Notes under the pieces: generated by a model
The model's database searches: none
Seen by the model: the letters and a program-made list of their open reading frames with translations, nothing else
What the model was told of the DNA's origin: nothing
Shown here: positions 15,166-23,051 of the stretch, in pieces
Layout: every line of letters starts with the position of its first letter
Numbering within the stretch: position 1 is the first letter of the stretch
Program-made: the position numbers and the translations under genes
NCBI GenBank assembly: GCA_900542125.1
Contig: UQMO01000019.1
Location: 1-38,469, forward strand
Reading direction: 5' to 3'
DNA: 38,469 nucleotides
Source: an uncultured Collinsella sp.
GTDB lineage: Bacteria > Actinomycetota > Coriobacteriia > Coriobacteriales > Coriobacteriaceae

Positions 15166-16167
15166 ATGCTCGATAAAGGCAAACATTTTCCGCAGTCATA
15201 TGCAAGGATGCTATTCTCGGCCCTTGGAATTCATCAAGATGGACAGCTGCTTATAACAATTGATCCTTGGGAAGAACGCCGTGCGCGCGAGCTTATGCAG
15301 GAAGAGCTTATGCTTCGTCTTTACAACCACGTGTATGCGGATCCGGTCTATTGGAATAATCTTGGGGTTGAAGATCGCATCTTTCAGCTGGCATCCGCTA
15401 TTGCGGTCGTTGAACCTGATGCTGTGTTTTGCGGATCGACGGCAGCGCTGCTCTACGGCATCGGCTCGGCGTACACGCTTCTGGATAAAGTGCAAGTGCT
15501 GCTGCCGCGGTCTACAAGGCGTGATACGTATGGGTTCGTTGAATATAAGCGCTGGCGGGCGGGCGAAGTGTGGCGGCTCGGTCTGTTTACGCTGACGGAT
15601 CCGTATCGAACGGTTGTTGATATCGCCCGAACGAGCGCCTTTCGCTATGCGCTGGGCTATGTCGATGGCTTGGCCCGCGAGTACGATGTCGAACGTGAAG
15701 AGCTGCGAGTATATGCACAGGCAAATTGCCGAGGGTTGCATGGCATCGCGCGTGCTTTTGACGTTTTTGAGCATATGGACGGCAGGTCAGACAATGGCGG
15801 CGAGTCCGAGGCGAGAGCAGCAATGATTCTTGCTGGGGTTGCCGCGCCTGAGCTTCAAGTTGAGATAACGCGACCGGGAAACGCTGGTTATTATCTAGCA
15901 GATTATGGCTGGCAGATGCCAGACGGCTCATGGACGCTGGCAGAGCTGCATGGGCTGGGTAAGTTTGAAGACGAAGCTCAAAATGATCCGGAGCAAGCGG
16001 CGGCAAAAACCTATCGAGCGGCCCTCATGCGCGATGCGAACCTTCGCGCCATGGGCCACAACGTCATTCATTTCAAACTCTCGGACACCTACGAAGTAGA
16101 ATCGTTCGGTGCCATGATGCGCGGTTACGGTATTCCGACAACAAAACCCTACGCCGACTCCCGATAG
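15166..16167 (+). CDS. AbiEi-like / DUF559-type nuclease-fold protein, cassette cargo
   Basis: This 333-residue protein resembles actinobacterial proteins annotated with an AbiEi-type antitoxin domain and a Vsr-like C-terminus. The central segment VFCGSTAALLYGIG, followed by DPYRTVVDIART, is typical of the AbiEi-like region. The C-terminal part reads GESEARAAMILAGV, LADYGWQMPDG and LAELHGLGKFED, matching the E...D...E pattern of DUF559/Vsr-fold nucleases, though the usual acidic-x-D-G is ELHG. The start is uncertain: ATG 15166 has GGGG 6 bases upstream, while GTG 15145, ATG 15148 and ATG 15154 are also in frame. No AbiEii-type toxin is adjacent. Codon use is less GC-rich than in neighbouring genes, which suggests transfer. 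Confidence 0.6.
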   Translation: MLDKGKHFPQSYARMLFSALGIHQDGQLLITIDPWEERRARELMQEELMLRLYNHVYADPVYWNNLGVEDRIFQLASAIAVVEPDAVFCGSTAALLYGIGSAYTLLDKVQVLLPRSTRRDTYGFVEYKRWRAGEVWRLGLFTLTDPYRTVVDIARTSAFRYALGYVDGLAREYDVEREELRVYAQANCRGLHGIARAFDVFEHMDGRSDNGGESEARAAMILAGVAAPELQVEITRPGNAGYYLADYGWQMPDGSWTLAELHGLGKFEDEAQNDPEQAAAKTYRAALMRDANLRAMGHNVIHFKLSDTYEVESFGAMMRGYGIPTTKPYADSR

Positions 16168-16193
16168 AGAAATCGTTCGCAGCCAACCTTCAA

Positions 16194-16264
16194 TAAGTTG
16201 CGGTGAAATACGGACTATCGAGGCCTTTAAAGGCATGAAACAGTCCGTATTTCACCGCAACTTA
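16194..16264. repeat. Right palindromic end of the cassette
   Basis: Arms of 23 bases (16194-16216 and 16242-16264) are perfect inverted copies, with a 25-base loop containing the small palindrome GCCTTTAAAGGC. It is the same family as 14914-14980, in inverted orientation. Confidence 0.9.
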
Positions 16265-16308
16265 GGAGGGGATGGGGCTGAGGGGCGGGCGATGCCGTTG
16301 CCTGCCGG

Positions 16309-16764
16309 TTAGTGGCGACCGTGGTGGCGGAGCTTGTCGATGGTGGAGTCGGTGCTGCGGCTGCGGGCTTCGGCTGCGGTTTGGCGCTTGTGGCGGTAAT
16401 CGATCATGCCTTGGATGATGGGCTTGCCAAAGCTCACGACATCATCGTTGTAGATGGCGGTTCGGGCTGCGAGGAGGCAGTCGGTAAAGTCCATATGGGT
16501 CTTGCCAAAGAGTTTGACGGCAAGGGCGACAACGGTGGGCTCGTCGACCATGACGTCATCGAGCAGCCTTTTCATGGCCGCAGCAATCTCAACGCGCGGA
16601 ACCTTATAGACGTCGCGCAGCGTGACCACGACGCGCGTGATGATTTCGGGGTAGACACGAGCGGTACGCGTGGCGATGACCTTGGCGGCGCGCGGTGACA
16701 GAACTTCGTCGTCGTCCAGCAGGTAACGTAGTATGACGGTCTCGTCGATGATGGTGCTACTCAT
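16309..16764 (-). CDS. PIN-domain toxin (VapC-like)
   Basis: The 151-residue protein begins MSSTIIDETVILRYLLDDDE, like VapC toxins (D7 as first acidic residue), and has the second acidic cluster DFTDCLLAA with D92 and D95. PIN toxins are Mg-dependent ribonucleases. The usual SFD near the end is SFGK here, so the fourth acidic position may be lost. The C-terminal 25 residues are basic and disordered-looking. Its start overlaps the antitoxin end by 8 bases, so the pair is translated together. Confidence 0.78.
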   Translation of the reverse strand: MSSTIIDETVILRYLLDDDEVLSPRAAKVIATRTARVYPEIITRVVVTLRDVYKVPRVEIAAAMKRLLDDVMVDEPTVVALAVKLFGKTHMDFTDCLLAARTAIYNDDVVSFGKPIIQGMIDYRHKRQTAAEARSRSTDSTIDKLRHHGRH

Positions 16765-17080
16765 GGATATCTACTTCCTCGGGACCCAAAACCGAATCGT
16801 CGCTTTCTGTGGCAAGGTATTCAATCCAGGCATTGCGCTCCTCGGAGCGGCGATTGGGGTCCCCATATGCTTTGAGCGATCCATAGGCGGCGGTGCCGTC
16901 CTTTGAGCGCACGGCGACCGGCTGAAAGGGAAGCTTGCGCATCAAAATGCTCTGCGCGACAAAAAGACGGACGGCCTCGGCGAGCGATGTGCCCATGGCG
17001 TCGTAGAGATGCTCGGCATGCTGCTTGTCTTCCTCGCGAATGCGCACCTGCAGGATGGCTCGTTTTTGAGTCGATGACAT
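16757..17080 (-). CDS. RelB/DinJ-type antitoxin
   Basis: The 107-residue protein has a ribbon-helix-helix-like N-terminus (AILQVRIREEDKQHAEHLYD, then GTSLAEAVRLFVAQSI) typical of RelB/DinJ antitoxins, and an acidic C-terminal half that would bind the toxin. ATG 17080 is preferred to GTG 17083 because GGGAGG is 7 bases before it. A RelB-type antitoxin paired with a PIN toxin is a known mixed arrangement. The 14-base dyad at 17131 is a likely autoregulatory site. Confidence 0.78.
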   Translation of the reverse strand: MSSTQKRAILQVRIREEDKQHAEHLYDAMGTSLAEAVRLFVAQSILMRKLPFQPVAVRSKDGTAAYGSLKAYGDPNRRSEERNAWIEYLATESDDSVLGPEEVDIHE

Positions 17081-17096
17081 CACTGGCCTCCCTTAA

Positions 17097-17265
17097 TGAG
17101 CGTGCAATATGAATGGTCAAATACAGCATCGGCTAATAATAGCCAATCTTACAACCATTACTTTATTGCACTAGAGTAATTGAGTGTAAACGATATTACA
17201 AACGTACTACATCCTTCAGAAATGAGCGTGAAATCTCTCTCGAACGTACGCATGTAATACACTCA
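17097..17265. promoter_or_regulatory. Iterated TGAGYGTR motif in the FHL upstream region
   Basis: Four related sites occur: TGAGCGTGCAAT (17097-17108, +), TGAGTGTAAAC (17181-17191, +), TGAGCGTGAAA (17223-17233, +) and TGAGTGTATTAC (17254-17265, -). The whole 17145-17509 stretch is AT-rich compared with the genes around it and codes for nothing recognisable. The repeats may be binding sites of the formate hydrogenlyase regulator or of the toxin-antitoxin complex. Confidence 0.4.
17131..17144 (-). promoter_or_regulatory. Likely antitoxin operator
   Basis: GGCTA-ATAA-TAGCC is a dyad about 50 bases ahead of the antitoxin start, between a possible TTGGCT -35 and TATTTG -10 read on the minus strand. 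Ribbon-helix-helix antitoxins usually repress their own promoter through such sites. Confidence 0.45.
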
Positions 17266-17305
17266 CCTTTATAGCTTCTAGAGAATAGTTCCAACCTGCC
17301 AAAAC

Positions 17306-17331
17306 CCCTGCAATACACCCGTATTGCAGGG
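17306..17331. promoter_or_regulatory. Perfect 26-base dyad upstream of the FHL operon
   Basis: CCCTGCAATAC-ACCC-GTATTGCAGGG has 11-base perfect arms. No T-run follows, so it is more likely an operator than a terminator. TATATT (17363-17368) and TATATC (17376-17381) downstream are candidate -10 boxes with poor -35 sequences, which fits an activated promoter. Confidence 0.55.
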
Positions 17332-17434
17332 CCTATGCTCAAGTTTACCCCCTGAAACTGCGTATATTTAACCTGTATATCGTTGGAGGAATTCTATCGA
17401 AGTGTCTGTTTCGCCGCATGCACTCGATACGCCG

Positions 17435-17485
17435 ATGCCGGACCACGGGCGGTCCGGGGCAACGTCGACAGGGTCTCTCCGGCAT
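17435..17485 (+). promoter_or_regulatory. Mutually exclusive RNA stems in the hydN-like leader
   Basis: CCGGACC (17438-17444) can pair with GGTCCGG (17451-17457), or the overlapping ATGCCGGA (17435-17442) can pair with TCCGGCAT (17478-17485), which ends 7 bases before the AGGAGGG ribosome site of the ferredoxin gene. The two folds exclude each other. Confidence 0.35.
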
Positions 17486-17509
17486 GGGATTCAGGAGGGA
17501 GTGAACAAC

Positions 17510-18028
17510 ATGGGCAATAAACGAGTCGTAGCCGATTCCTCGCGCTGCATTGGGTGTCAAACCTGCATGGCGGCGTGCATCGAGGCGCACGACATCCCCG
17601 GCAACATCGCCGCGCCGCGCCTGCGCGTGACGCGTACGTACGAGATCTCCGCACCGGTGGCATGTCACCACTGCGAGGACGCTCCGTGCGCGAAGGCCTG
17701 TCCTACGGGCGCCTTGTTCTTTGATCCAAAGAACCATCGTATCGGCGTCAACGAGGACAACTGCATCGGCTGCAAGAGCTGCGTCATGGCCTGCCCCTTT
17801 GGCGCCGTGAGCGTGGCGACCACGCAGGTCCCCGTCTTGATGGGCGACGTGCGCGTGGGTTCGCAGACTAAGAGCTTCGTGCTCAAGTGCGACCTGTGCG
17901 TGGACCGTCCCGGCGGTCCGGCGTGTGCCGAGGCATGCCCGACCAAGGGCCTCACCCTGGTAGACGAGGAGCGCCTGGCGGAGCTGACCGCCGAGCGTGC
18001 CCGCGCCACCATCGAAAACGAGGCGTAG
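17510..18028 (+). CDS. hydN: HydN/HycB-like four-cluster ferredoxin, fdhF partner
   Basis: The 172-residue iron-sulfur protein has four cysteine quartets: CIGCQTCMAAC, CHHCEDAPCAKAC, CIGCKSCVMAC and CDLCVDRPGGPACAEAC. HydN/HycB proteins take electrons from formate dehydrogenase H. ATG 17510 is used because AGGAGGG (17493-17499) is 10 bases away; the frame is open back to GTG 17402, which has its own GGAGGA but at poor spacing. It is the first gene of the formate hydrogenlyase locus and is followed by fdhF after 76 bases. It differs from the second ferredoxin at 20406, so the complex may use two. Confidence 0.9.
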   Translation: MGNKRVVADSSRCIGCQTCMAACIEAHDIPGNIAAPRLRVTRTYEISAPVACHHCEDAPCAKACPTGALFFDPKNHRIGVNEDNCIGCKSCVMACPFGAVSVATTQVPVLMGDVRVGSQTKSFVLKCDLCVDRPGGPACAEACPTKGLTLVDEERLAELTAERARATIENEA

Positions 18029-18065
18029 GCGGTCGGCCATACAGGCCCAACGATTGTCAAATACG

Positions 18066-18081
18066 TACCGATTAATCGGTA
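18066..18081. promoter_or_regulatory. Perfect 16-base palindrome upstream of fdhF
   Basis: TACCGATTAATCGGTA is a spacer-free palindrome 24 bases before the fdhF start. TTGTCA at 18054-18059 could be a -35 box, in which case the palindrome overlaps the spacer and -10. It looks like a dimeric regulator site. Confidence 0.5.
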
Positions 18082-18104
18082 GCAGAGAAAGGAAGGAGGG
18101 TGTC

Positions 18105-20327
18105 ATGGAGAAGCATAAAGTGATCTGCCCGTACTGCGGTGCCGGTTGCCAGTTTAACCTCTTGGTCCAAAACGGCCAGGTCGTGGGTACCGAACCGCTC
18201 AACGGCATCACCAATCAGGGCGAGCTGTGCCTTAAGGGCATGAGCGGCTACGACTTCATCAACGACACCAAGATCTTGACTCCTCGCGTACTGCACCCGA
18301 TGATCCGCCGCACTAAGGGCGCGGATCTTGAGCGCGTAAGCTGGGACGAGGCACTGGATTTCACCGCATCTAAGATGCAGGCCATAATTGACGAATATGG
18401 TCCTAACGCTGTCATGACCACCGGCTCTTCGCGAGGCGGCGGCAATGAGGCGAACTACGTCATGCAGAAGTTTACGCGTGCGTGCATCGGCACCCACAGC
18501 GTGGACAACTGCGCCCGTACTTGACACGGCCCTACTGTCCTCGGTCTGATGGACACGGTTGGTTCAGGTTGCATGTCATGCTCCATCCCCGGTATGGAGG
18601 ATGCGGGCTGCATTTTCCTCTTCGGCTATAACCCTGCCGATTCGCACCCCATCGTCGCAAGGCGTATCGTGCGAGCCAAAGAAAAGGGTTGCAAGATCAT
18701 CGTCGCCGACCCGCGCCATATCGAAACCGCGCGTATCGCCGATATCTACCTTCCGATCAAGAACGGTTGCAACGTTGCGTTCCTCAACGCCTTTGCCAAC
18801 TGCTTGGTCAACGATGGCCTCTACGACAAGGAATTCGTCGCCGAGCACACGAACGGCTTTGACGAATGGTGGGAGACCATCAAGAACTACACTCCCGAAT
18901 CCGTACAGGACATCACGGGTGTCGAGCCCGCGTTGATCCACCAAGCTGCCGAGATGTACGCCACGGCGAAGCCCTCTGCCATCATTGGCTGGGGTATGGG
19001 CGTATGCCAGCAGAAGCAGAACCTGAAGACGGTGCACACCATCGCCTCCATCGCCTGCGTTGCCGGCCAGATCGGCAAACCCAATTCCGGCCTCGCGCCC
19101 GTGCGTGGCCAGAATAACGTCCAGGGCTCCTGCGATATGGGCATGCTGCCCAACCTGTACCCTGGCTACCAGAAAGTCACCGACCCCGCAGTGCGTGCCA
19201 AGTTTGCCAAGGCTTGGGGCGTGCCCGAGGAAAAGCTCCCGCTCGAGGAGGGCTACAAGCTCACCGACCTGGGCCACCTGGTCGACGAGGGCAAGGTGCA
19301 CTGCTTCTACAACTACGGCGAGGACCCGGTGCAGACCGAGCCCGATTCGGCCGGTATGCGCAAGACGCTCTCCGAGCTGGATCTGTTCATTTGCCAGGAC
19401 ATCTTTATGACGCAGACGACCATGCTCGCCGACGTCATCCTGCCCGCTACCTCTTGGGGCGAGCACGAGGGTGTCTTTACTGCATCCGACCGTAGCTTCC
19501 AGCACTTTGACGCGGCTGTTCCGCCCAAGGGCGAGTGCCGTCACGACTGGGAGATCTTCGCGGACCTGTCCACGCGCATGGGCTATCCCATGCACTACGA
19601 CAACACCGAGCAGATCTGGAACGAGTGCATTAGTCTGTGCCCCAACTTTGTGGGCGCGACCTACGAGAAGATGGCTCCCGAGGGCGGCTACGCCCAGTGG
19701 CCCGTCAAGAGCACCGATGTGAACGACCACGGTACGCCTGACATGTTCGCTGGTGGCAAGTTCACCACCAAGGACGGCCGCGCCAACCTGATGGCGCACG
19801 ACTGGGAGGCGCCCTCCGAGCTTCCCGACGATGAGTACCCGCTCATCCTGTGCACCGTCCGCGAGGTCGGCCACTACAGCTGCCGTTCGATGACCGGCAA
19901 CTGCAAGACGCTGGCGCTGCTTGCCGATGAGCCCGGTTTTGTCCGCATGAATCCCGCGGACGCCCAGGCGCGCGGCATCAAGAACGGCGACATCGTCTCG
20001 ATTCACAGCCGCCGCGGCCAGGTATACAGCCGCGCCGACGTGAGCGACCGTATCAACAAGGGCACGGTCTATATGACCTACCAGTGGTGGATCGGCAAGT
20101 GCAACGAGCTGACCATGCACAAGGTCGACCCGGTCTCGCATACGCCCGAGGACAAGTTCTCCGCCTGCCAGGTCGACGCCATTGCCGACCAGGTCTGGGC
20201 CGAGGGCGAGGTCGAGCGTCAGTACACCGAGCTCAAGCAGGCTCTGGTGGATGCCGCCGCTCCCCAAGACGTTGAGCCCGGCGCCGCCAAGTTCGACGAC
20301 GAGGCGCACGTGAACCAAATCGTGTAG
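18105..20327 (+). CDS. fdhF: Formate dehydrogenase H, selenocysteine-containing
   Basis: The gene spans an in-frame TGA at 18522-18524 and is one 740-residue protein, not two. FdhF oxidises formate to CO2 with Mo-bis-MGD and one [4Fe-4S] cluster. The cluster cysteines are C8, C11, C15 and C42, with K44 next, and UGA is codon 140 followed by histidine 141; all these numbers match E. coli FdhF. The context reads NCART-Sec-HGPTVLGLMDTVGSG. The C-terminus is about 25 residues longer than in E. coli. ATG 18105 follows GGAAGGAGGG. No Tat signal is present, so it is cytoplasmic and serves formate hydrogenlyase. It needs Moco (moeA, mog) and the Sec machinery (selD, selA, selB) found in this window. 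Confidence 0.97.
18522..18555 (+). promoter_or_regulatory. Bacterial SECIS element in fdhF
   Basis: TGTCC (18536-18540) pairs with GGACA (18551-18555), and two further pairs close loop GGTCT (18543-18547). The loop starts 18 bases after the UGA. Both loop sequence and distance match the E. coli fdhF element bound by SelB. Confidence 0.88.
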
Positions 20328-20348
20328 TCCCGTTCTCGTTGGCTTTTT

Positions 20349-20390
20349 GGGCCGGGCGTCCCGTACGTTCGGGAGCCCGGCCCGTTATTT
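20349..20390 (+). terminator. Long hairpin between fdhF and hyfA
   Basis: GGGCCGGGC (20349-20357) pairs with GCCCGGCCC (20375-20383), and TCCCG/CGGGA pairs inside. GTTATTTT follows. As the hyf genes continue downstream with no evident promoter, this may be a partial terminator or an RNA processing or stability site that sets fdhF and hydrogenase levels apart. Confidence 0.6.
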
Positions 20391-20405
20391 TGAAAGGAAG
20401 TGGGG

Positions 20406-21023
20406 ATGAACCGCTTCATCGACATCAACCCGGAGAGGTGCATCGGCTGCGGAACATGCCAGTCCGCCTGTGCCGACGCCCACCGGATGCAGGGTCTTCA
20501 GGATACGCCGCGCCTGGCGCTCGTGAAGACCGGCGGTATTTCGGCCGCCCTTGCCTGCCACCATTGCGAGGGTGCCCCCTGCGCCGAGGTTTGCCCGGTG
20601 AATGCCATCGAGCACGATGGCGACCGCATCCACGTCAAGGAGCAGGAGTGCATCGGGTGCAGGCTGTGCGCCATCGCGTGCCCCTTCGGAGCCATCCATC
20701 CCGATGGCACGTCTATCGCCGGTGTCGCAGGCATGTGCGATCCGACGCCTTCGTATCCTAAGTCCCTGAGCAGCCTGCTTACGTGGGCTCCTGGCCAGTA
20801 CACCTGCGCTGTCAAGTGCGACCTGTGCGCCTTCGATCCAGACGGCCCGCATTGTGTGGCGGCGTGCCCCACCAAGGCGCTGACCGTCATGGGCGGCGCG
20901 GCCGATCGCGAGCTCGACGAGGCCAAGCGCCTGCGCTCGATCGAAAACGGTCCGGCCGTCGACGTTACCGCTGTGGCCCAGGGCCTGTCAGAGAAAGCAG
21001 AAGGGAGCGTAAACAATGGATAG
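20406..21023 (+). CDS. hyfA: Formate hydrogenlyase ferredoxin subunit HyfA/HycB
   Basis: A 205-residue protein with four iron-sulfur quartets: CIGCGTCQSAC, CHHCEGAPCAEVC, CIGCRLCAIAC and CDLCAFDPDGPHCVAAC. As the first gene of the hydrogenase run it should be the HyfA/HycB subunit that links FdhF to the hydrogenase. ATG 20406 follows AAAGGAAG. Its last 8 bases overlap hyfB. Confidence 0.9.
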   Translation: MNRFIDINPERCIGCGTCQSACADAHRMQGLQDTPRLALVKTGGISAALACHHCEGAPCAEVCPVNAIEHDGDRIHVKEQECIGCRLCAIACPFGAIHPDGTSIAGVAGMCDPTPSYPKSLSSLLTWAPGQYTCAVKCDLCAFDPDGPHCVAACPTKALTVMGGAADRELDEAKRLRSIENGPAVDVTAVAQGLSEKAEGSVNNG

Positions 21024-23034
21024 CATGACGCTGTTTATCGCATCGCTTGCCGTCTCGTGCATCGGTGCGCTCGCCTCGGTTCTGCTGATCAAGGCCGATA
21101 ACGCCGCCAAGACCGCCGGCTGCCTTATCGGCGCCGTCGCGGCCGTGCTGTCGTTCATCGCGGGCCTCGAGGCCGTGCTTGGCGACGTTTCGTCCCTCAA
21201 CACGGTCTTCTTCTTCCCGTTCGCCCGTCTCGAGCTCTTGCTCAACGGCCTTGCGGGCCTGATCGTGGTCCTCATCTCGATTCTCGCCTTTGCGGGCTTC
21301 ATCTACGGTCTGTCCTACTTCGACGAGTACCCGGGCAAGGTCGGGCGCGCCGGCTTCTTTATGAACACCTTCGTCGCCTCGATGATGCTCGTCATCACCG
21401 CCGACAACGTGTTCTGGTTCCTGGTCGCCTTTGAGCTCATGTCCCTTACGAGCTACTTCCTTGTCGTTATCGAGGAGAACAAGAACTCCATTAGGGGCGG
21501 TTGGCTCTACTTCGTCATCGCGCACGTGGGCTTCGTTCTCATCATGGCGAGCTTCCTGCTCATGACCAACGGCGTGGGCGGTTCCTTCAGCTTCAGTGAT
21601 TTCCGTACGCATGACTTTGGACCCGCCGTCTCCTCCGCGTGCTTCGTCCTCGCGTTCTTCGGATTTGGCGCGAAGGCCGGTATCATTCCGCTGCACTCCT
21701 GGCTGCCCCAGGCGCACCCCGAGGCGCCGTCCAACGTGTCCGCCCTCATGTCCGGCGGCATGATCAAGATCGGCATCCTGGGAATCCTCAAGGTCGGTCT
21801 CGACCTGCTCGCGGGTTCGGGCGTCCAGCTCTGGTGGGGCCTCATGGTCCTGGTCTTCGGATCCATCTCGTCGGTCCTGGGTGTCGTCTACGCCCTCCAC
21901 GAGCACGACATCAAGCGCCTGCTTGCCTATCACTCCGTCGAGAACATCGGCATCATCTTGCTCGGTGTCGGCGCGTCCATGACGGCGCACGCCCTGGGCA
22001 ACGACGTCATCGCGACGATCGCGCTCATGGCCGCCCTCTACCACACGCTCAACCACGCCATGTTCAAGGGCGAGCTGTTCCTCGGCGCGGGCTCCCTGCT
22101 CTATGCCACGGGTACGCGCAACATGGAGAAGATGGGCGGTCTGTTCCGCCGCATGCCGGTCACGGCCGTCTGCTTCCTCATCGGTGCCCTTGCCATCTCG
22201 GCCATCCCGCCGCTCAACGGCTTCGTTTCCGAGTGGTTCACCTACCAGTCCCTGTTCAACATCTCGACGCTCTCCGACCCGGTCGTCATGGTGTTCGCCG
22301 TCGCCTCCGCGGCCGCCCTCGCCATCACCGGTGCCCTGGCCGTCACGTGCTTCGTGAAGGCCTACGGCGTCTCGTTCGCGAGCAGCCCTCGTTCCCAGGA
22401 GGCCGCGAACGCCAAGGAGTCCCCGGCTCCGATGTTGTTCTCGCAGATGCTCCTCGCGGCCATCTGCGTGGTACTGGGAATCGGCTCCCCGGTCATCGCC
22501 CCGGTTCTGGGCGACGTCGCCCAGAGCGTGCTTGCCGGCTCCGCCGTCACAGCCACCTCGGGCGTGTCTCTCGTGAACGAGATTTCCGGTGCCGCCACCT
22601 CCACCCCCGCGATCGCCATTGCGCTCGTGGTCCTCACCGGCCTCGCGTTCGCGTTGAGGTCCTGCCTCGGCGCCAAGGCCCCCGCTAAGAAGACCGACCC
22701 TTGGGCGTGCGGCTACGAGCCCAACGAGCACATGCCCGTCGTCGCCACGAGCTTCGCGTCCGACGTCGAACTCTTCATGGGCCCGCTCTACACCCTGCGC
22801 GAGGTATGCACCAAGATCTGCTGGTCCATCGCGCACGTGTTCCAGAAGCTCACCGGTGTCGCCCAGGGCGTTGAGCCCCTGCCCGACCGTTTCCTGGTCG
22901 ATGCACCGAGCGAGGGTGCCGACAAGCTGGCCGGCCTCGCCTCCAAGATCGAGGGCGGCAACTACTCCGTATACATCTGCTACATCGTCGCGGCGCTCGT
23001 GGTCTTCCTCGTGCTCGCCGTGGTCATGGTCTAG
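21016..23034 (+). CDS. hyfB: Hydrogenase-4 membrane subunit HyfB
   Basis: The 672-residue, many-helix protein has the same length as E. coli HyfB and belongs to the NuoL/M/N antiporter-like family. Typical segments are FWFLVAFELMSLTSYFLV, GIIPLHSWLPQAHPEAPSNV and LLAYHSVENIGII. It is one of three antiporter-like subunits of this complex. Codons end strongly in C (ctc, gtc, atc, ttc) from here to hyfF, unlike the molybdenum genes. Confidence 0.95.
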   Translation: MDSMTLFIASLAVSCIGALASVLLIKADNAAKTAGCLIGAVAAVLSFIAGLEAVLGDVSSLNTVFFFPFARLELLLNGLAGLIVVLISILAFAGFIYGLSYFDEYPGKVGRAGFFMNTFVASMMLVITADNVFWFLVAFELMSLTSYFLVVIEENKNSIRGGWLYFVIAHVGFVLIMASFLLMTNGVGGSFSFSDFRTHDFGPAVSSACFVLAFFGFGAKAGIIPLHSWLPQAHPEAPSNVSALMSGGMIKIGILGILKVGLDLLAGSGVQLWWGLMVLVFGSISSVLGVVYALHEHDIKRLLAYHSVENIGIILLGVGASMTAHALGNDVIATIALMAALYHTLNHAMFKGELFLGAGSLLYATGTRNMEKMGGLFRRMPVTAVCFLIGALAISAIPPLNGFVSEWFTYQSLFNISTLSDPVVMVFAVASAAALAITGALAVTCFVKAYGVSFASSPRSQEAANAKESPAPMLFSQMLLAAICVVLGIGSPVIAPVLGDVAQSVLAGSAVTATSGVSLVNEISGAATSTPAIAIALVVLTGLAFALRSCLGAKAPAKKTDPWACGYEPNEHMPVVATSFASDVELFMGPLYTLREVCTKICWSIAHVFQKLTGVAQGVEPLPDRFLVDAPSEGADKLAGLASKIEGGNYSVYICYIVAALVVFLVLAVVMV

Positions 23035-23051
23035 AGAGGGGAGAGGATATT

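Larger units (their letters stand above)
14901..16275. mobile_element. 1.4-kb unit bounded by 34-bp inverted repeats with one cargo gene
   Basis: The left end (14901-14934) begins CCATCCCCTCCTAAGTTGCG and the right end (16242-16275) is its inverted copy, with one difference in 34 bases. Each end belongs to a hairpin (14914-14980 and 16194-16264) with a 25-base loop. The interior holds one gene, is visibly richer in A and T than its surroundings, and encodes no transposase. No target-site duplication is visible. It sits directly after two tRNA genes. It may be a cassette moved in trans. Bases 14981-15165 show no recognisable promoter or gene. Confidence 0.6.

Noticed and set aside
14914..16264. 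CRISPR-like repeats
   Set aside because: Only two repeat units exist, they are palindromic with equal loops and inverted to each other around a gene; there is no regular spacer array or cas gene.
18105..20327. fdhF appears as two frames separated by TGA, like a pseudogene
   Set aside because: The TGA is at codon 140, the known Sec position, is followed by His and by a canonical SECIS hairpin, and selA, selB and selD are present.
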